Source: Alphaproteobacteria bacterium (GTDB lineage: Bacteria > Pseudomonadota > Alphaproteobacteria > Caulobacterales > Hyphomonadaceae). Taken from it: DNA of 64,000 bases. How positions within the stretch are numbered: the stretch's first letter is position 1; each line of letters opens with the position of its first letter. Where the stretch lies: NCBI GenBank assembly GCA_016125405.1, contig WGLW01000019.1:62001-126000 (forward strand). The letters are read 5' to 3'. Position numbers and translations under genes: made by a program. The notes under the pieces were generated by a model. That model was not told the DNA's origin. It did no database searches and saw only the letters and a list, made by a program, of their open reading frames with translations. Shown here in pieces: positions 27,159 through 37,392 of this stretch.

Positions 27159-28922
27159 ATGAAAGACCTTGCCGGCCAGTTGTCGGACGCCGCAGGCGCA
27201 GCTTTTGCCGGGCTGGGCCTCGATCCCGCGCTCGGCGCCATGCGCCGCTCCGACCGGCCCGACCTCGCCGACTTCCAGTGCAATGGCGCCATGGCGGCGG
27301 CCAAGGCGGCCAAGCGCAACCCGCGCGAGATCGCCCAGGGCGTGGTGGACGCGCTCTCCGGACATCCGCTGGTCGCATCCGCCGAAATCGCCGGACCGGG
27401 CTTCATCAATATCCGCATCAGCACCGCCGGCCTCGCGGCGATGGCTGAGGCCATTGCTGCCGACAAGCGCGCGGGCGCCATCTCGGCGGACCAGCCGCGC
27501 CGCGTGGTGATGGATTTCGGCGGCTGGAACGTCGCCAAGGAAATGCACATCGGGCACCTGCGCTCGACGATCATCGGCGACAGCCTGCAGCGCCTGTTCC
27601 GCTTCATGGGCGATGATGTCACCAGCGATGTCCACCTCGGCGACTGGGGCCTGCAGATGGGCCAGCTCATCAACGAGGTGAAGCTGGAACAGCCCGGCCT
27701 GCCCTATTTCGACGCCGCATTCAAAGGCCCCTATCCGAAAGAGAGCCCGGTCTCGATCGAGGACCTGGAGCGCCTCTATCCGCAGGCGTCGGCCAAGTCG
27801 AAGGCCGATGAAACGCGGCGCAACGAAGACCGGCAGGCCACCGCCGAACTGCAATCCGGCCGGCCTGGCTACCGCGCCCTGTGGCGGCACTTCTGCGAAA
27901 CCACACGCGTGAGCCTTGAACGGGAATGCGCGGCGCTGGGCGTCACCTTCGATCTCTGGAAGGGTGAGAGCGATGCACAGCCGCTCATCCCCGAACTGAT
28001 CGACGACCTGAAATCACGCAAGATCGCCGAACTGGATGACGGCGCCTGGATCGTCCGCGTGGCGCGCAACTCCGACAAAAAGGAGATGCCGCCCTTCCTG
28101 CTGGTCAACCGCGACGGCGCGGCGGGCTATCACGCCACCGACCTCGGCACGATCCTTGACCGCAAGCGGACGATCGACCCGCAGCTCTCGCTCTACATCG
28201 TTGACCAGCGGCAGGCGCTGCATTTCGAGCAGGTGTTCCGCGCCGCCGACAAGGCCGGATACATGGCCGAAGCCACGCTGGAGCATCTCGGCTTCGGCAC
28301 GATGAACGGCAAGGACGGCAAGCCCTTCAAGACCCGCGCCGGCGGCGTGCTGAAACTGCAGGATCTGATCTCTCAGGCCGACACGGCGGCGGAGGCCCGG
28401 CTGACCGAAGCCGGCCTCGGCGCCGACCTGCCGGCCGACGAGCGCACGGCGACCGCCCACAAGGTCGCCATCGCCGCGATCAAGTTCGCCGATCTCTCCA
28501 ACGTGCGGACCACCAACTACGTGTTCGACCTCGACCGCTTTATCTCGTTCGAGGGCAAGACCGGGCCCTACCTGCTCTACGCCGCCGTGCGGATGAAATC
28601 GCTGGCCCGCCGCGCCGCCGACGAGGGCGTGACGCCCGGCGCCATCGCCATCGAACTCGACGCCGAGCGCGGCCTGGTTCTGGCGCTGGACGGGTTCGGC
28701 GATGCCATGAGGGGCGCCTACGACAAGCGCCTGCCGCACATCCTCTGCGACCATGCCTACTCGCTGGCGCAGGCGTTCTCGGCGTTCTACGCCGCCGCGC
28801 CGATCCTGGCGGAAAAGGATCCGGTCAAGCGCGCCTCGCGCTTCGCCCTCACGCTCGCCACGCTGAAGCAGCTGGAACGGGCCCTGTCACTGATCGGGAT
28901 CGAGACGCCGGACCGGATGTAA
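27159..28922 (+). CDS. argS: Arginyl-tRNA synthetase
   Basis: 587 residues, class I synthetase. The N-terminal Add-1 domain is followed by the HIGH box in GGWNVAKEMHIGHLRSTIIGD, VHLGDWGLQMGQL, AGYHATDLGTI, VDQRQALHFEQVFRAA, and the anticodon-binding helices ending RFALTLATLKQLERALSLIGIETPDRM. As usual for ArgRS there is no canonical KMSKS; the loop NGKDGKPFKTRAGGV replaces it. A strong hairpin terminator lies 200 bases after the stop. Confidence 0.97.
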   Translation: MKDLAGQLSDAAGAAFAGLGLDPALGAMRRSDRPDLADFQCNGAMAAAKAAKRNPREIAQGVVDALSGHPLVASAEIAGPGFINIRISTAGLAAMAEAIAADKRAGAISADQPRRVVMDFGGWNVAKEMHIGHLRSTIIGDSLQRLFRFMGDDVTSDVHLGDWGLQMGQLINEVKLEQPGLPYFDAAFKGPYPKESPVSIEDLERLYPQASAKSKADETRRNEDRQATAELQSGRPGYRALWRHFCETTRVSLERECAALGVTFDLWKGESDAQPLIPELIDDLKSRKIAELDDGAWIVRVARNSDKKEMPPFLLVNRDGAAGYHATDLGTILDRKRTIDPQLSLYIVDQRQALHFEQVFRAADKAGYMAEATLEHLGFGTMNGKDGKPFKTRAGGVLKLQDLISQADTAAEARLTEAGLGADLPADERTATAHKVAIAAIKFADLSNVRTTNYVFDLDRFISFEGKTGPYLLYAAVRMKSLARRAADEGVTPGAIAIELDAERGLVLALDGFGDAMRGAYDKRLPHILCDHAYSLAQAFSAFYAAAPILAEKDPVKRASRFALTLATLKQLERALSLIGIETPDRM

Positions 28923-29123
28923 TCGTCGCGAATGTAACAAGCTGTCCCAACCGAAGGGCGACTTGCTGCAGATTACCCAGCAATGGCCGACCGTCCCGCA
29001 TTGTGCGCCGCGAAAAGCTGCCTTGATCTTGCCTTAAATCACCCCGCGAGCGCCGTATTCCCGGCAATTACGCGCCGTGATGCGGCGCAACAAAACATCA
29101 TTCTCTCCCCCGAGAACACCCTC

Positions 29124-29154
29124 GAGCCCCGCGGTCCGCCGCGGGGCTCTTTTC
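29124..29154 (+). terminator. Rho-independent terminator downstream of argS
   Basis: An 11-bp perfect stem GAGCCCCGCGG/CCGCGGGGCTC with a TCCG loop is followed by TTTTCTTG on the plus strand. It is about 200 bases past the argS stop; the sequence between holds no ORF I trust and could be a long 3' UTR or a small RNA. Confidence 0.9.
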
Positions 29155-29178
29155 TTGCTCCACGTGTATGAGCGCGGC

Positions 29179-30180
29179 TCAGGTCCGCAGCGCTTCCGGC
29201 GTCCGCCGCTCGACCATCGAATCGATCAGCAGGAACACGGCGGCGAAGTCCGTCAGCATTTCGCGGACGCGCGACAGGTCGTCCATCCGCCGGTACATCG
29301 AGCCGGGCTCGAACAGGTTCTTGCCCTCGACGCACAGATACATCTCGCCCCCGGAAAAGGCGCAGCGCAGCTTCTTGCCCTCGAAGGTCTTCTCCAGGCT
29401 CAACAGCCGCTCCATGAAGTCCGGCGTCAGGATGAAGCGCGCCTCGATCTGGTCGCTGCCATAGACCTCGAACGCCTTTTCAAAGACCGGGTCTTCCAGC
29501 TTCACGCGCGGCAGGTCTTCCCCCAGCTTGGAGAGGAAGTTGAACGCGCCCTGATCGCGCACGACGCGCGTGACGCCGTTGAACGGCTTGGGGAAGCGCG
29601 CCACCAGGCATTGCCCGCGAAACACCGTCACCCATTCCGTGCGCCGGCCATTGCGGCTCGATGTCTCGTGCTTTTCCTCAAGATGCGCCTCGAAGAATTC
29701 GAACGGCGCATTCTGGCGCTGACCGGTCAGGCGGTCCTCGTACCGCGCGCGATCCCAGTGCGGCACCAGCTTCAGGTTGCGGAAAGTCATGATGTCGGCC
29801 GGGTCGAGCGGCGAGACCTCGAACGTCATGCCGAACTCATGGCAGACCGGCTCGACCAGCATCTCCTTGGTCTCGCGGCCCAGCGCGTTCAGCTTCGCGC
29901 TGCCCCAGGAATAGAGCCCGAACGCCGACACGCCGCCAAGAAAGGCGCCGAAAGGGTGATGAAAGAAGAAGAAGCCGAAGCCGGTGAACAGAGCGAACAC
30001 GGCGACCGCTGCGATACCGAAATTGCGCTGCCGCTTGACGGCTGCAATGCGGTCGGCCTCGCGCGCTTCAAGTTTCGGACAGATCTGGGTGCGAAAGCGG
30101 TCAGCGAAAAAGGCAAAGTCCGGCGGCAAGCCGGCCAGCGCCTTCTCGATCGTCGTCAATTGCTCCTGATCTTGCGCCAT
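29179..30180 (-). CDS. DUF3137-like membrane protein
   Basis: About 333 residues from the ATG at 30180 (MAQDQEQLTTIEKALAG). Two adjacent hydrophobic segments (NFGIAAVAVFALFTGFGFFFF and FGAFLGGVSAFGLYSW) lie near residue 75, followed by a soluble domain with AHLEEKHETSSRNGRRTEWVTVFRGQCLVARFPKPFNGVTRVVRD and FSGGEMYLCVEGKNLFEPG. This is the arrangement of DUF3137 proteins, whose function is unknown. It ends against the argS terminator and is not obviously part of an operon. Confidence 0.72.
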   Translation of the reverse strand: MAQDQEQLTTIEKALAGLPPDFAFFADRFRTQICPKLEAREADRIAAVKRQRNFGIAAVAVFALFTGFGFFFFHHPFGAFLGGVSAFGLYSWGSAKLNALGRETKEMLVEPVCHEFGMTFEVSPLDPADIMTFRNLKLVPHWDRARYEDRLTGQRQNAPFEFFEAHLEEKHETSSRNGRRTEWVTVFRGQCLVARFPKPFNGVTRVVRDQGAFNFLSKLGEDLPRVKLEDPVFEKAFEVYGSDQIEARFILTPDFMERLLSLEKTFEGKKLRCAFSGGEMYLCVEGKNLFEPGSMYRRMDDLSRVREMLTDFAAVFLLIDSMVERRTPEALRT

Positions 30181-30252
30181 GCCGCCCCTTTGACCTTCCG
30201 AGTCAGAGGTAAGACGAAATTCCGGCGTCACATCAAGTCGAAAGCCGGTCAG

Positions 30253-32103
30253 CTATTTGGTGATTTGCCCGAGATCGCGCACCGCGCCCGTGTCGGCAGA
30301 GGTGACCAGCGCGGCGTAGGCCTTGAGGGCCGCGGAAACCTCGCGCTTGCGATTGTGTGGCGTGTAGGCGTTCGGCCCACGCGCCTCTTCCGCCTTGCGG
30401 CGCTGGGCGATCACGTCGTCGGAGACCGCCAGACGGATCGACCGCCTCGGAATGTCGATCTCGATCCGGTCGCCTTCCTCGATCAGGGCGATCAGTCCGC
30501 CCGCCGCAGCCTCGGGCGAGGCGTGGCCGATGGAAAGGCCCGACGTACCACCCGAGAAACGTCCGTCGGTCAGCAGCGCGCACGCTTTGCCGAGACCCTT
30601 CGATTTCAGGTAGGTCGTCGGGTACAGCATTTCCTGCATCCCCGGCCCGCCCTTGGGACCTTCATAGCGGATAACGACAACATCGCCCGCCTCGATCTTC
30701 GAATTGAGGATCGCCAGCGCCGCTTCGTCCTGACTTTCGAACACACGCGCGCGGCCCGCAAACGTCCAGATCGATTCATCGACGCCGGCGGTTTTCACGA
30801 TGCAGCCCTTCTCGGCGATGTTGCCGTAGAGCACCGCAAGGCCGCCATCCTTGGTGAAGGCGTTCTCCTTCGAGCGGATCACGCCCGTCGCCCGGTCCCG
30901 GTCGAGTTCCGGCCAGCGCTTCTCCTGGCTGAACGCCACCGTGGTGCGCACGCCGCCCGGCGCCGCCTTGAAGAACGTTTCGACCTCGGCGTCGTTCGAC
31001 TGGCGGATATCCCAGTAGGCGATCGCATGGCCGATCGTCGGCGAATGCACCGTCTTCGCGTCCGTATGCAGCAGGCCGCCGCGCGCGAGTTCGCCCAGGA
31101 TGCCCATGATCCCGCCGGCGCGGTGCACATCCTCGATGTGAACGGTCGACAGCGCCGGCGCCACCTTGCAGATGCACGGCGTCGCGCGCGAGATGCGGTC
31201 AATGTCCGCCATGGTGAAGTCGACGCCGCCTTCCTGCGCGGCCGCAAGGATGTGCAGCACCGTATTGGTCGATCCACCCATCGCCACGTCCAGCGCCATG
31301 GCGTTCTCGAACGCCTGCTTGGTCGCGATGGAGCGCGGCAGGACGGATGCGTCGTCCTTCTCGTAATACCGCCGCGTGATGTCGACGATCAGACGGCCCG
31401 CGCGCTTGAACAGCCGCTCGCGGTCCTTGTGCGTCGCCACCACCGTGCCGTTCCCCGGCAGCGAGAGGCCAAGCGCCTCGGTGAGGCAGTTCATCGAGTT
31501 CGCCGTGAACATGCCCGAGCACGAACCGCAGGTCGGGCAGGCCTCGGCCTCGACCGCCTGCACCTGCGCATCCGAAATCCGGTCGTCGCCCGCCTGCATC
31601 ATCGCGTCAATCAGGTCGAGCTTCTGCTCCTTGTTGTCCCAGACAACCTTGCCCGCCTCCATCGGCCCGCCCGAGACGAACACGACCGGGATGTTGAGCC
31701 GCATCGCCGCGTTGAGCATGCCGGGGGTGATCTTGTCGCAATTGGAGATACACACCATCGCATCGGCGCAGTGCGCGTTGACCATGTACTCGACCGAGTC
31801 CGAAATGATGTCCCGGCTCGGCAGCGAATAGAGCATGCCGCCATGGCCCATCGCGATGCCATCGTCGACCGCGATGGTGTTGAACTCCTTGGCCACGCCG
31901 CCCGCCGCCTCGATCTCGCGCGCCACCAGCTGGCCGAGATCCTTGAGGTGCACATGCCCCGGCACGAACTGCGTGAACGAGTTCACCACCGCGATGATCG
32001 GCTTCGAAAAGTCGCCATCCTTCATGCCGGTCGCGCGCCAGAGAGCGCGGGCGCCAGCCATGTTGCGGCCAAAGGTGGTGGTGCGTGAGCGGTAAGCGGG
32101 CAT
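30253..32103 (-). CDS. ilvD: Dihydroxy-acid dehydratase
   Basis: 616 residues; dehydrates dihydroxy acids in valine/isoleucine synthesis with an Fe-S cluster. Cluster cysteines are in [16 protein letters not shown] and [37 protein letters not shown]-equivalent [11 protein letters not shown] and [22 protein letters not shown] are typical. Length and motifs match the full enzyme. Confidence 0.97.
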   Translation of the reverse strand: MPAYRSRTTTFGRNMAGARALWRATGMKDGDFSKPIIAVVNSFTQFVPGHVHLKDLGQLVAREIEAAGGVAKEFNTIAVDDGIAMGHGGMLYSLPSRDIISDSVEYMVNAHCADAMVCISNCDKITPGMLNAAMRLNIPVVFVSGGPMEAGKVVWDNKEQKLDLIDAMMQAGDDRISDAQVQAVEAEACPTCGSCSGMFTANSMNCLTEALGLSLPGNGTVVATHKDRERLFKRAGRLIVDITRRYYEKDDASVLPRSIATKQAFENAMALDVAMGGSTNTVLHILAAAQEGGVDFTMADIDRISRATPCICKVAPALSTVHIEDVHRAGGIMGILGELARGGLLHTDAKTVHSPTIGHAIAYWDIRQSNDAEVETFFKAAPGGVRTTVAFSQEKRWPELDRDRATGVIRSKENAFTKDGGLAVLYGNIAEKGCIVKTAGVDESIWTFAGRARVFESQDEAALAILNSKIEAGDVVVIRYEGPKGGPGMQEMLYPTTYLKSKGLGKACALLTDGRFSGGTSGLSIGHASPEAAAGGLIALIEEGDRIEIDIPRRSIRLAVSDDVIAQRRKAEEARGPNAYTPHNRKREVSAALKAYAALVTSADTGAVRDLGQITK

Positions 32104-32188
32104 GGGCCTAGCTAAAAGGGCAAAACCGCCCCCTCCGCAAGGGAAAAGAGCGGCGCGACGACCGGTCCTTGCCCCGGAACAACGGGCG

Positions 32189-33286
32189 TCAGCCCGGCCT
32201 CACCACATGCCCATCCTTCGGATCGGCCCTGCCCGTGGCGAGATCGGCGAACACCCGGCCCGCCTCCGCCAGCCCGTGGTGCTCGACCACCCGCGTCGTG
32301 CGCTCCGCAGTCGGCAGGAAGTTGCGCCACGCCTCGGCGAGCTGTTTCTGGAAACCGGCCGGTCCCCACTCCGCGACGCGCTTCTTCGCCACGTCCGGCG
32401 CGAAGAACATCTTCGGCTGCGGCCCCGCCAGCGCGCCGGCGTCGCGCGGGGCGTCCCAGTGCGTCGCGCCCACGGCGCAGCTGTAGGCCAGATTGTCCGC
32501 TAAGCGCGCATGTACCGCCGCACGCACGGCGGCATTGCCCGCAATGTCGACGAACACGGTCTTCACCGAGCCATCCATGCCGCCGATGTCGTCGTAGGCG
32601 ACAACCTCGTCATAGAACCCGAGCCCGCGCGTGAAATCGATATTCGAAGCCGAGGTGAGCCCGACCACCCTGATATCGCCGCGCGCCTTCAGCAGTTGCG
32701 CCGTCGCATACGCTGTCTTGGCCGACGCGCTGGAGAACGCCACCTGCTTCGCGCCGAAATATCCCGCATCGGCAAGAAAGTCGTCGATCAGGAACGACGT
32801 CGTGAACAGCGGCCGGAACAGCACCTGCAGCGCCTCCGTATCCGGCGAGTAGATCGGATCGCCCTCATTGAGCACGTAGGTGTTGTAGATCGACGCCAGC
32901 CCCGCGCGATGCGCCACCGTCTCCGCAAACGCCCCATGCTTGCGCTCGCCCGGCGCCAGCACGAACGTCTCCGACATCGGCAGGTAGCCATAGACCCGCT
33001 CACCCACGGCGACCGAAGGCGACCGGCTCTCGACTACAGTGGCGAAGCCCCACACCGGCACGCGTCCCCATCCCTCCTCGCCGGAGGGATAGAAGCTCCA
33101 GTATTTGAGGAAGTCGCCCGCCGCCCCATAGGTCACATTGTTCGCCGTCAGCGAAAACAGGTCGACCTTCAACAGCGCCTGCCCGTCAGCCAGCGCGCCG
33201 CTGTCGAGCTTCACCAGCTTCGTTTCCGCCAGCGCGCCCTTCCTGACCAGAAGATCAGTCGCTGTCGCGTCACCGGGTTCAGACAT
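32189..33286 (-). CDS. DUF2855 family protein
   Basis: 365 residues. The start [46 protein letters not shown] and the middle [13 protein letters not shown]-like [51 protein letters not shown] are the pattern of DUF2855, which looks like a medium-chain dehydrogenase fold without the zinc site. [16 protein letters not shown] and [24 protein letters not shown] support this. Substrate unknown. It stands alone between ilvD and a lipoprotein gene. Confidence 0.82.
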   Translation of the reverse strand: MSEPGDATATDLLVRKGALAETKLVKLDSGALADGQALLKVDLFSLTANNVTYGAAGDFLKYWSFYPSGEEGWGRVPVWGFATVVESRSPSVAVGERVYGYLPMSETFVLAPGERKHGAFAETVAHRAGLASIYNTYVLNEGDPIYSPDTEALQVLFRPLFTTSFLIDDFLADAGYFGAKQVAFSSASAKTAYATAQLLKARGDIRVVGLTSASNIDFTRGLGFYDEVVAYDDIGGMDGSVKTVFVDIAGNAAVRAAVHARLADNLAYSCAVGATHWDAPRDAGALAGPQPKMFFAPDVAKKRVAEWGPAGFQKQLAEAWRNFLPTAERTTRVVEHHGLAEAGRVFADLATGRADPKDGHVVRPG

Positions 33287-33360
33287 GCAGCACCTTCATG
33301 CGTTCAGCCCGCAGCTTAGGCCCGGCTGCAGCGAGCCGTCGACCCTCGAGGCCAAGACGA

Positions 33361-33789
33361 CTACCCCTTCCGAACCATGTCGAGTGTGTAGTCATACGTG
33401 CAGTCCGCCGCGTAGGACGGTTTCCCGGGCCAGGAATACCGCGACGCCTCCACCGAGTCCGTCACCGCCCGGATCATTTTCTGCTGCGCATCGCTTTCAC
33501 GTTGCGCCGGGTCGCCGACAAAATGGACGTTCACCGGCTCGCCCGCCTCGTTGATGTCGAAGCCGATCTCGACATCCCTGCGGCCAGCGCCTTTCTGGCT
33601 GAGCATGAAAAGCACTGTGACATCGCCAGGAATTGTCATCGGGCCGCGCTCGACGAGATTGACCGGCGCGGTCTCACAGGACTCTGCAGACGCCGGCCGG
33701 GCCACGACTTTTTCCGTTCCACCGTATTGAACGCCGTCGCCTACGCACCCGGCGAGTGCCAGAAGCGCCATAGCAGCCATCATCCGCAT
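33361..33789 (-). CDS. Small lipoprotein with TonB C-terminal-like domain
   Basis: 142 residues: lipoprotein signal MRMMAAMALLALAGC followed by a domain GDVTVLFMLSQKGAGRRDVEIGFDINEAGEPVNVHFVGDP and AVTDSVEASRYSWPGKP, reminiscent of the TonB C-terminal fold (beta-strand, turn, VEASRYSxP motif). Such stand-alone domains are common in this group and have no proven TonB role. Two Cys could form a disulphide. Confidence 0.68.
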   Translation of the reverse strand: MRMMAAMALLALAGCVGDGVQYGGTEKVVARPASAESCETAPVNLVERGPMTIPGDVTVLFMLSQKGAGRRDVEIGFDINEAGEPVNVHFVGDPAQRESDAQQKMIRAVTDSVEASRYSWPGKPSYAADCTYDYTLDMVRKG

Positions 33790-33857
33790 TCGTTCCCCCC
33801 AATCGATGAAGCGGGAAGTCTGCCCGCCCAGTCCGAAAACGCAAGCGGCCGAGGCGG

Positions 33858-34793
33858 CTATACGTTGAGCACCTTCAGGTCTTCCGCCGTCAGCTTCAGC
33901 TCTGCCGACCTCGCGATATCCTTGAGTTGCGCCACGCTGGTGGCGCTGGCGATCGGCGCCGTGATCGATGGCCTTGCCATCAGCCAGGCGAGCGCGACCT
34001 GCGCCTGCGTCGCGCCGTGGGCCTTCGACACCGTGTCGAGAGCGGCCAGCACCTCAGGGCCGCGCCCTTTCAACAGATCCTTCATCCGCCCGCCTCTCGG
34101 GCTTTTCTTGAGGTCGGCCTCGGTGCGGTACTTGCCCGACAAAAAGCCGGACGCCAGCGCGAAATAAGGGATCACGCCAAGATCGTTCTTGACGCAGAGA
34201 TCTTCCAGCGCGCCTTCATACTGGTCGCGGACCAGCAGGTTGTAGTGCGGCTGCAGCACCGAATAGTGCGCGCGGGATTTGCCATCCCCGGCCTTTAGCG
34301 CCGCAGCAAGACCGTCAGCGTCATAATTCGATGCGCCGACCGCGCGCACCTTGCCTGCGTCCAGCAGCTTCTGGTGCGCTTCCAGCGTCTCCTCGATCGG
34401 CGTTTCCTTGTCCGGAAAGTGCGAGAAATAAAGATCGATGTGATCGGTCTTGAGCCGCTTCAGGGACGCATCGCACGCCTTGAGGATGTAATCCGCCTTG
34501 AGCCCCTTTCCCGCCGGCATTTCCGAGCCGACCTTGGTGATGAGGACGACCTTGTCGCGATTGCCCCGCGCCTTCATCCAGTCGCCCAGAACCGTTTCGG
34601 ATTCTCCGCCCTGATGGCCCGGAACCCAGCGCGAATAGACATCCGCCGTATCGACGGCGTTGAAGCCAGCATCGAGAAAGGAGTCGAGCACGTCGAAGGA
34701 TGTGTCCTTGTCCGCCGTCCATCCGAAAACATTGCCGCCCAGCACCAGCGGCGCGATCTCCAGGCCCGATTTCCCGAGTTTGCGTTTCTGCAT
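33858..34793 (-). CDS. Aldo/keto reductase
   Basis: 311 residues from the ATG at 34793 (MQKRKLGKSGLEIAPLVLGGN). AKR motifs: FNAVDTADVYSRWV with the catalytic Asp and Tyr, VLITKVGSEM with the Lys, HIDLYFSHFPDKETPIEETLEA, KVRAVGASNYDADGL, and NLLVRDQYEGALEDLCVKNDLGVIPYFALASGFLSGKY. NADPH-dependent reduction of a carbonyl is expected; the substrate is not deducible. Confidence 0.9.
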   Translation of the reverse strand: MQKRKLGKSGLEIAPLVLGGNVFGWTADKDTSFDVLDSFLDAGFNAVDTADVYSRWVPGHQGGESETVLGDWMKARGNRDKVVLITKVGSEMPAGKGLKADYILKACDASLKRLKTDHIDLYFSHFPDKETPIEETLEAHQKLLDAGKVRAVGASNYDADGLAAALKAGDGKSRAHYSVLQPHYNLLVRDQYEGALEDLCVKNDLGVIPYFALASGFLSGKYRTEADLKKSPRGGRMKDLLKGRGPEVLAALDTVSKAHGATQAQVALAWLMARPSITAPIASATSVAQLKDIARSAELKLTAEDLKVLNV

Positions 34794-34859
34794 GATTGGC
34801 CTCCGCTGTTCTGGATGGACATTACATAGGGCGTTTGGGCGCCCCATGCGAGCGCCCGC

Positions 34860-35330
34860 TCACTCGCGCAGGGAAAATGTGAGGTCCATCGCCTCGCCAA
34901 ACGGGGTCGCGCGCCACTTGCCCTGCAGGCTGCGAAAGCGCTGGACGGCGCCGGCGATCAGGTCTTCGGTCAGCCATGCGGGCGCGAGTTCGTTGATGTG
35001 GTGAAAGGCGTCGCTCGCCCGCTTCGCAAACTCCCGGGTCTCGACCTCGTCCTTCAGTGCGGTCTGCAACATCGCCACGACTTTCTCGATCCGCCCCGTA
35101 TCGCCCGCCCACATATCGGCGCTCGCTTCATAGCCGCCGCCGCGCGCAAGCAATCCATAGAAACCTTCGTCCAGCTTTCCTTCGCTTTCGAGCGCAAAGT
35201 GAACAAGGTCATGCGTGAGGTAGCTGCGCGTTTCGAGTTCACGCAATTCGACCGAGCCATCGGCGCGGACCGCCTCGAAGCGGTGCCGGTCATTCGATAT
35301 CCGCGTGAGGCGGATACGGAGCATCGTCAC
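34860..35330 (-). CDS. Hypothetical protein coupled to the asparaginase gene
   Basis: 156 residues. I recognise no family. The first third (LRIRLTRISNDRHRFEAVRADGSVELRELETRSYLTHDLVHFALESEGKL) resembles short conserved proteins with a DLVHFALE motif; the rest is helical. Its ATG overlaps the stop of the isoaspartyl peptidase gene (35327-35330), so it is translated with it. Confidence 0.75.
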   Translation of the reverse strand: MTMLRIRLTRISNDRHRFEAVRADGSVELRELETRSYLTHDLVHFALESEGKLDEGFYGLLARGGGYEASADMWAGDTGRIEKVVAMLQTALKDEVETREFAKRASDAFHHINELAPAWLTEDLIAGAVQRFRSLQGKWRATPFGEAMDLTFSLRE

Positions 35331-36247
35331 TCTCCCGCATATATCGCCGTGATCTTCCGGCCGGCGCCATCCGCCTCGCCGCGGAACATGCCGTCCGTGT
35401 TCATCGCCATCGCCGCATCATCCTTGGTGACGACGATCACGCCGCCCGCGCCGCCCAGCGAGCGCACGTCGGTGAGCGTGACATCCGCCGCCTCCTGCGC
35501 GCTCATGCCCTGCAGTTCGACGCGCGCACAGATCATGCGGGCGACGCCGGCCCGAATGAACATCTCGCCATGACCGGTTGCTGAAACGGCGGCCGACGCG
35601 TTGTCGGCGTACGTGCCCGCGCCGATGACGGGACTGTCCCCGATCCGGCCAGGCGCCTTGGCGACCATGCCGCCCGTCGACGTGGCCGCCGCAAGATTGC
35701 GATGGCTGTCACGCGCGACGGCGCCAACCGTGCCGCGCCTGTCCCACGCCTTCACCTCGCCGGCCATCACGCGCTTGAGCTGCTCGACCCGCTTCGGCGT
35801 GACGAAATAGGCCGGATCGACGATCTCCAGCCCGCCTGCCGCCGCCAGGTCGTCCGCCTCGCGTCCGGCGAACATCACATGCGGCGTCGTATCCATTGCC
35901 AGCCGCGCGGCGAGAACCGGGTTCTTCACCGTCCGCACCTGCGCAACGGCGCCCGCCTTGCGCTCCCGGCCGTCCATGATCGAGGCGTCGAGTTCAGCCA
36001 ACCCGTCGCGGTTGAGCACGGCGCCGTGGCCGGCGTTGAAATTGGGATCGTTCTCCAGCGCCACGACAGCCGCCTGCACGGCGTCGATCGCAAGCCCGCC
36101 CGCAGTCAGTATCCCGATACCCGCATCGAGGGCGGTCATCAGGCCTTTGCGGTAATCCGCCTCTTCCTCGGGCGAGATAGAGCCGCGGGGCATCACGCCG
36201 GCCCCGCCGTGGATCACCAGCCGCCATCCTGACGCCTGCGACGCCAT
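35327..36247 (-). CDS. Isoaspartyl peptidase / type III L-asparaginase (Ntn hydrolase)
   Basis: 306 residues; the precursor is expected to self-cleave before the Thr in RRGTVGAVARD, which then is the N-terminal nucleophile of the beta subunit. LVIHGGAGVMPRG at the start, NFNAGHGAVLNRDGLAELDASIMDG, STGGMVAKAPGRIGDSPVIGAGTYAD and SATGHGEMFIRAG are diagnostic. It removes isoaspartyl residues from dipeptides or hydrolyses asparagine. Confidence 0.92.
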   Translation of the reverse strand: MASQASGWRLVIHGGAGVMPRGSISPEEEADYRKGLMTALDAGIGILTAGGLAIDAVQAAVVALENDPNFNAGHGAVLNRDGLAELDASIMDGRERKAGAVAQVRTVKNPVLAARLAMDTTPHVMFAGREADDLAAAGGLEIVDPAYFVTPKRVEQLKRVMAGEVKAWDRRGTVGAVARDSHRNLAAATSTGGMVAKAPGRIGDSPVIGAGTYADNASAAVSATGHGEMFIRAGVARMICARVELQGMSAQEAADVTLTDVRSLGGAGGVIVVTKDDAAMAMNTDGMFRGEADGAGRKITAIYAGE

Positions 36248-36325
36248 CGCCGATACCTCCGCAACCGCCGCCTCGCGGGGAAGTCTCGCACGAACCGCGC
36301 CGCGAAGCGATATCGCGAGCGGTGG

Positions 36326-37321
36326 CTATCTCATGTTCTTCTTGTCGACTTCCCAGATCGGGTTCTTGCAGAGAAAGCAGTCGGCGCCCTGGAAGTATCT
36401 CGCCGACGCCTTGTCGTCCTTGAGGCGCCAGTTCAGCCAAGCGACGCCCACCTCGCCGAAGCGGCCGCCGCCGGGCTGGTTGTAGGTGCCGCCATGTCCA
36501 ACATGGATCGAGCCGAGGAAGGCGGGCACGCCCGGCGTGGGGATGCGCGAGAAATCATCCTTGCCGTTTGCATAGGCAAGGTCCGACGGTCCCCCGAGGA
36601 AATAGGCCACCGGCGCGTGAAACTTCTTTATGCTGTCCTTGGTCGCCCCGCTCATCTTCAGCGCCGGCGCCGTGCCCTCCCGGAAGACGCCGGAGTTCCA
36701 GATCACCGTCGTCTTCACGCGCGGATCGCCGGACACCGCAATCGCCTGCAGCCCGCCGCACGACTGGCCCATCACCGCGACCTCGTTCGGGTTCAGGCGA
36801 TTGTAGTAGGGGCTGGACTTGTCCATGCTCTGCTTCGTCGCCCAGTCGATGGCTTTCAGCAGGTCCTCGTCCTTCGTCACCGCCGCAGGTATGGCGGCGC
36901 CCGGCTGCGGCGCCGGCGCGCCCGACTGGCCCGGACGCGCGGTCGCGAACGCTGGCAGCGGCGCATCCTTCGGGCCCGATGCGATCACCAGATAACCTTG
37001 CGACGCGATCTGCGTGAGGAAGGTCTGGAACAACAGTCCGGCGTTCGAACACGCGCCATTGCCCCAGACGACGATCGGCAACCGCTTGCCGGGCGTGAAC
37101 GGCCTGAGGTCCGTCGGGCGATAGACGGTGTGCGTCATCAGCGTCGGCTCGGCGACGATCGAGACGGGATAAGGGCCCGGCGGCTGGGGCTTCGGCGGCG
37201 GCGCGTCCGGCGGCGGCGCCAGCGAGGTCGAGGGCGTCACAGCGGGTGGCGTCTGCGCGGCTGCGGCGAGCCCTCCGGCGGCCAGCAGAAACGCCAGCAG
37301 GGACGCTCTCAGTCGACGCAT
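36326..37321 (-). CDS. Secreted alpha/beta-hydrolase
   Basis: 331 residues. A signal peptide (MRRLRASLLAFLLAAGGLAAAAQ) and a Pro-rich linker precede a hydrolase domain with the nucleophile elbow VAVMGQSCGGLQAIAVS (G-x-S-x-G), oxyanion region LPIVVWGNGACSNAG, and IHVGHGGTY near the C-terminus with the likely catalytic His. Overall it resembles the chlorophyllase/PET-hydrolase-type fold, substrate unknown. Confidence 0.8.
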   Translation of the reverse strand: MRRLRASLLAFLLAAGGLAAAAQTPPAVTPSTSLAPPPDAPPPKPQPPGPYPVSIVAEPTLMTHTVYRPTDLRPFTPGKRLPIVVWGNGACSNAGLLFQTFLTQIASQGYLVIASGPKDAPLPAFATARPGQSGAPAPQPGAAIPAAVTKDEDLLKAIDWATKQSMDKSSPYYNRLNPNEVAVMGQSCGGLQAIAVSGDPRVKTTVIWNSGVFREGTAPALKMSGATKDSIKKFHAPVAYFLGGPSDLAYANGKDDFSRIPTPGVPAFLGSIHVGHGGTYNQPGGGRFGEVGVAWLNWRLKDDKASARYFQGADCFLCKNPIWEVDKKNMR

Positions 37322-37392
37322 GACACTACTCCCCGTGCCGTTTTCGGCTATCGGAGATAGTCAAACACGGCTCGCGGCGCCTGAGAACCCGT

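Noticed and set aside
26460-27890. 476-codon minus-strand ORF across the lipoprotein gene and argS
   Set aside because: argS is certain on the plus strand; this frame has shadow composition.
29077-32088. 1,003-codon plus-strand ORF
   Set aside because: It lies antisense to ilvD and the DUF3137 gene, is full of Arg/His/Asp typical of antisense frames in GC-rich DNA, and has no recognisable domain.
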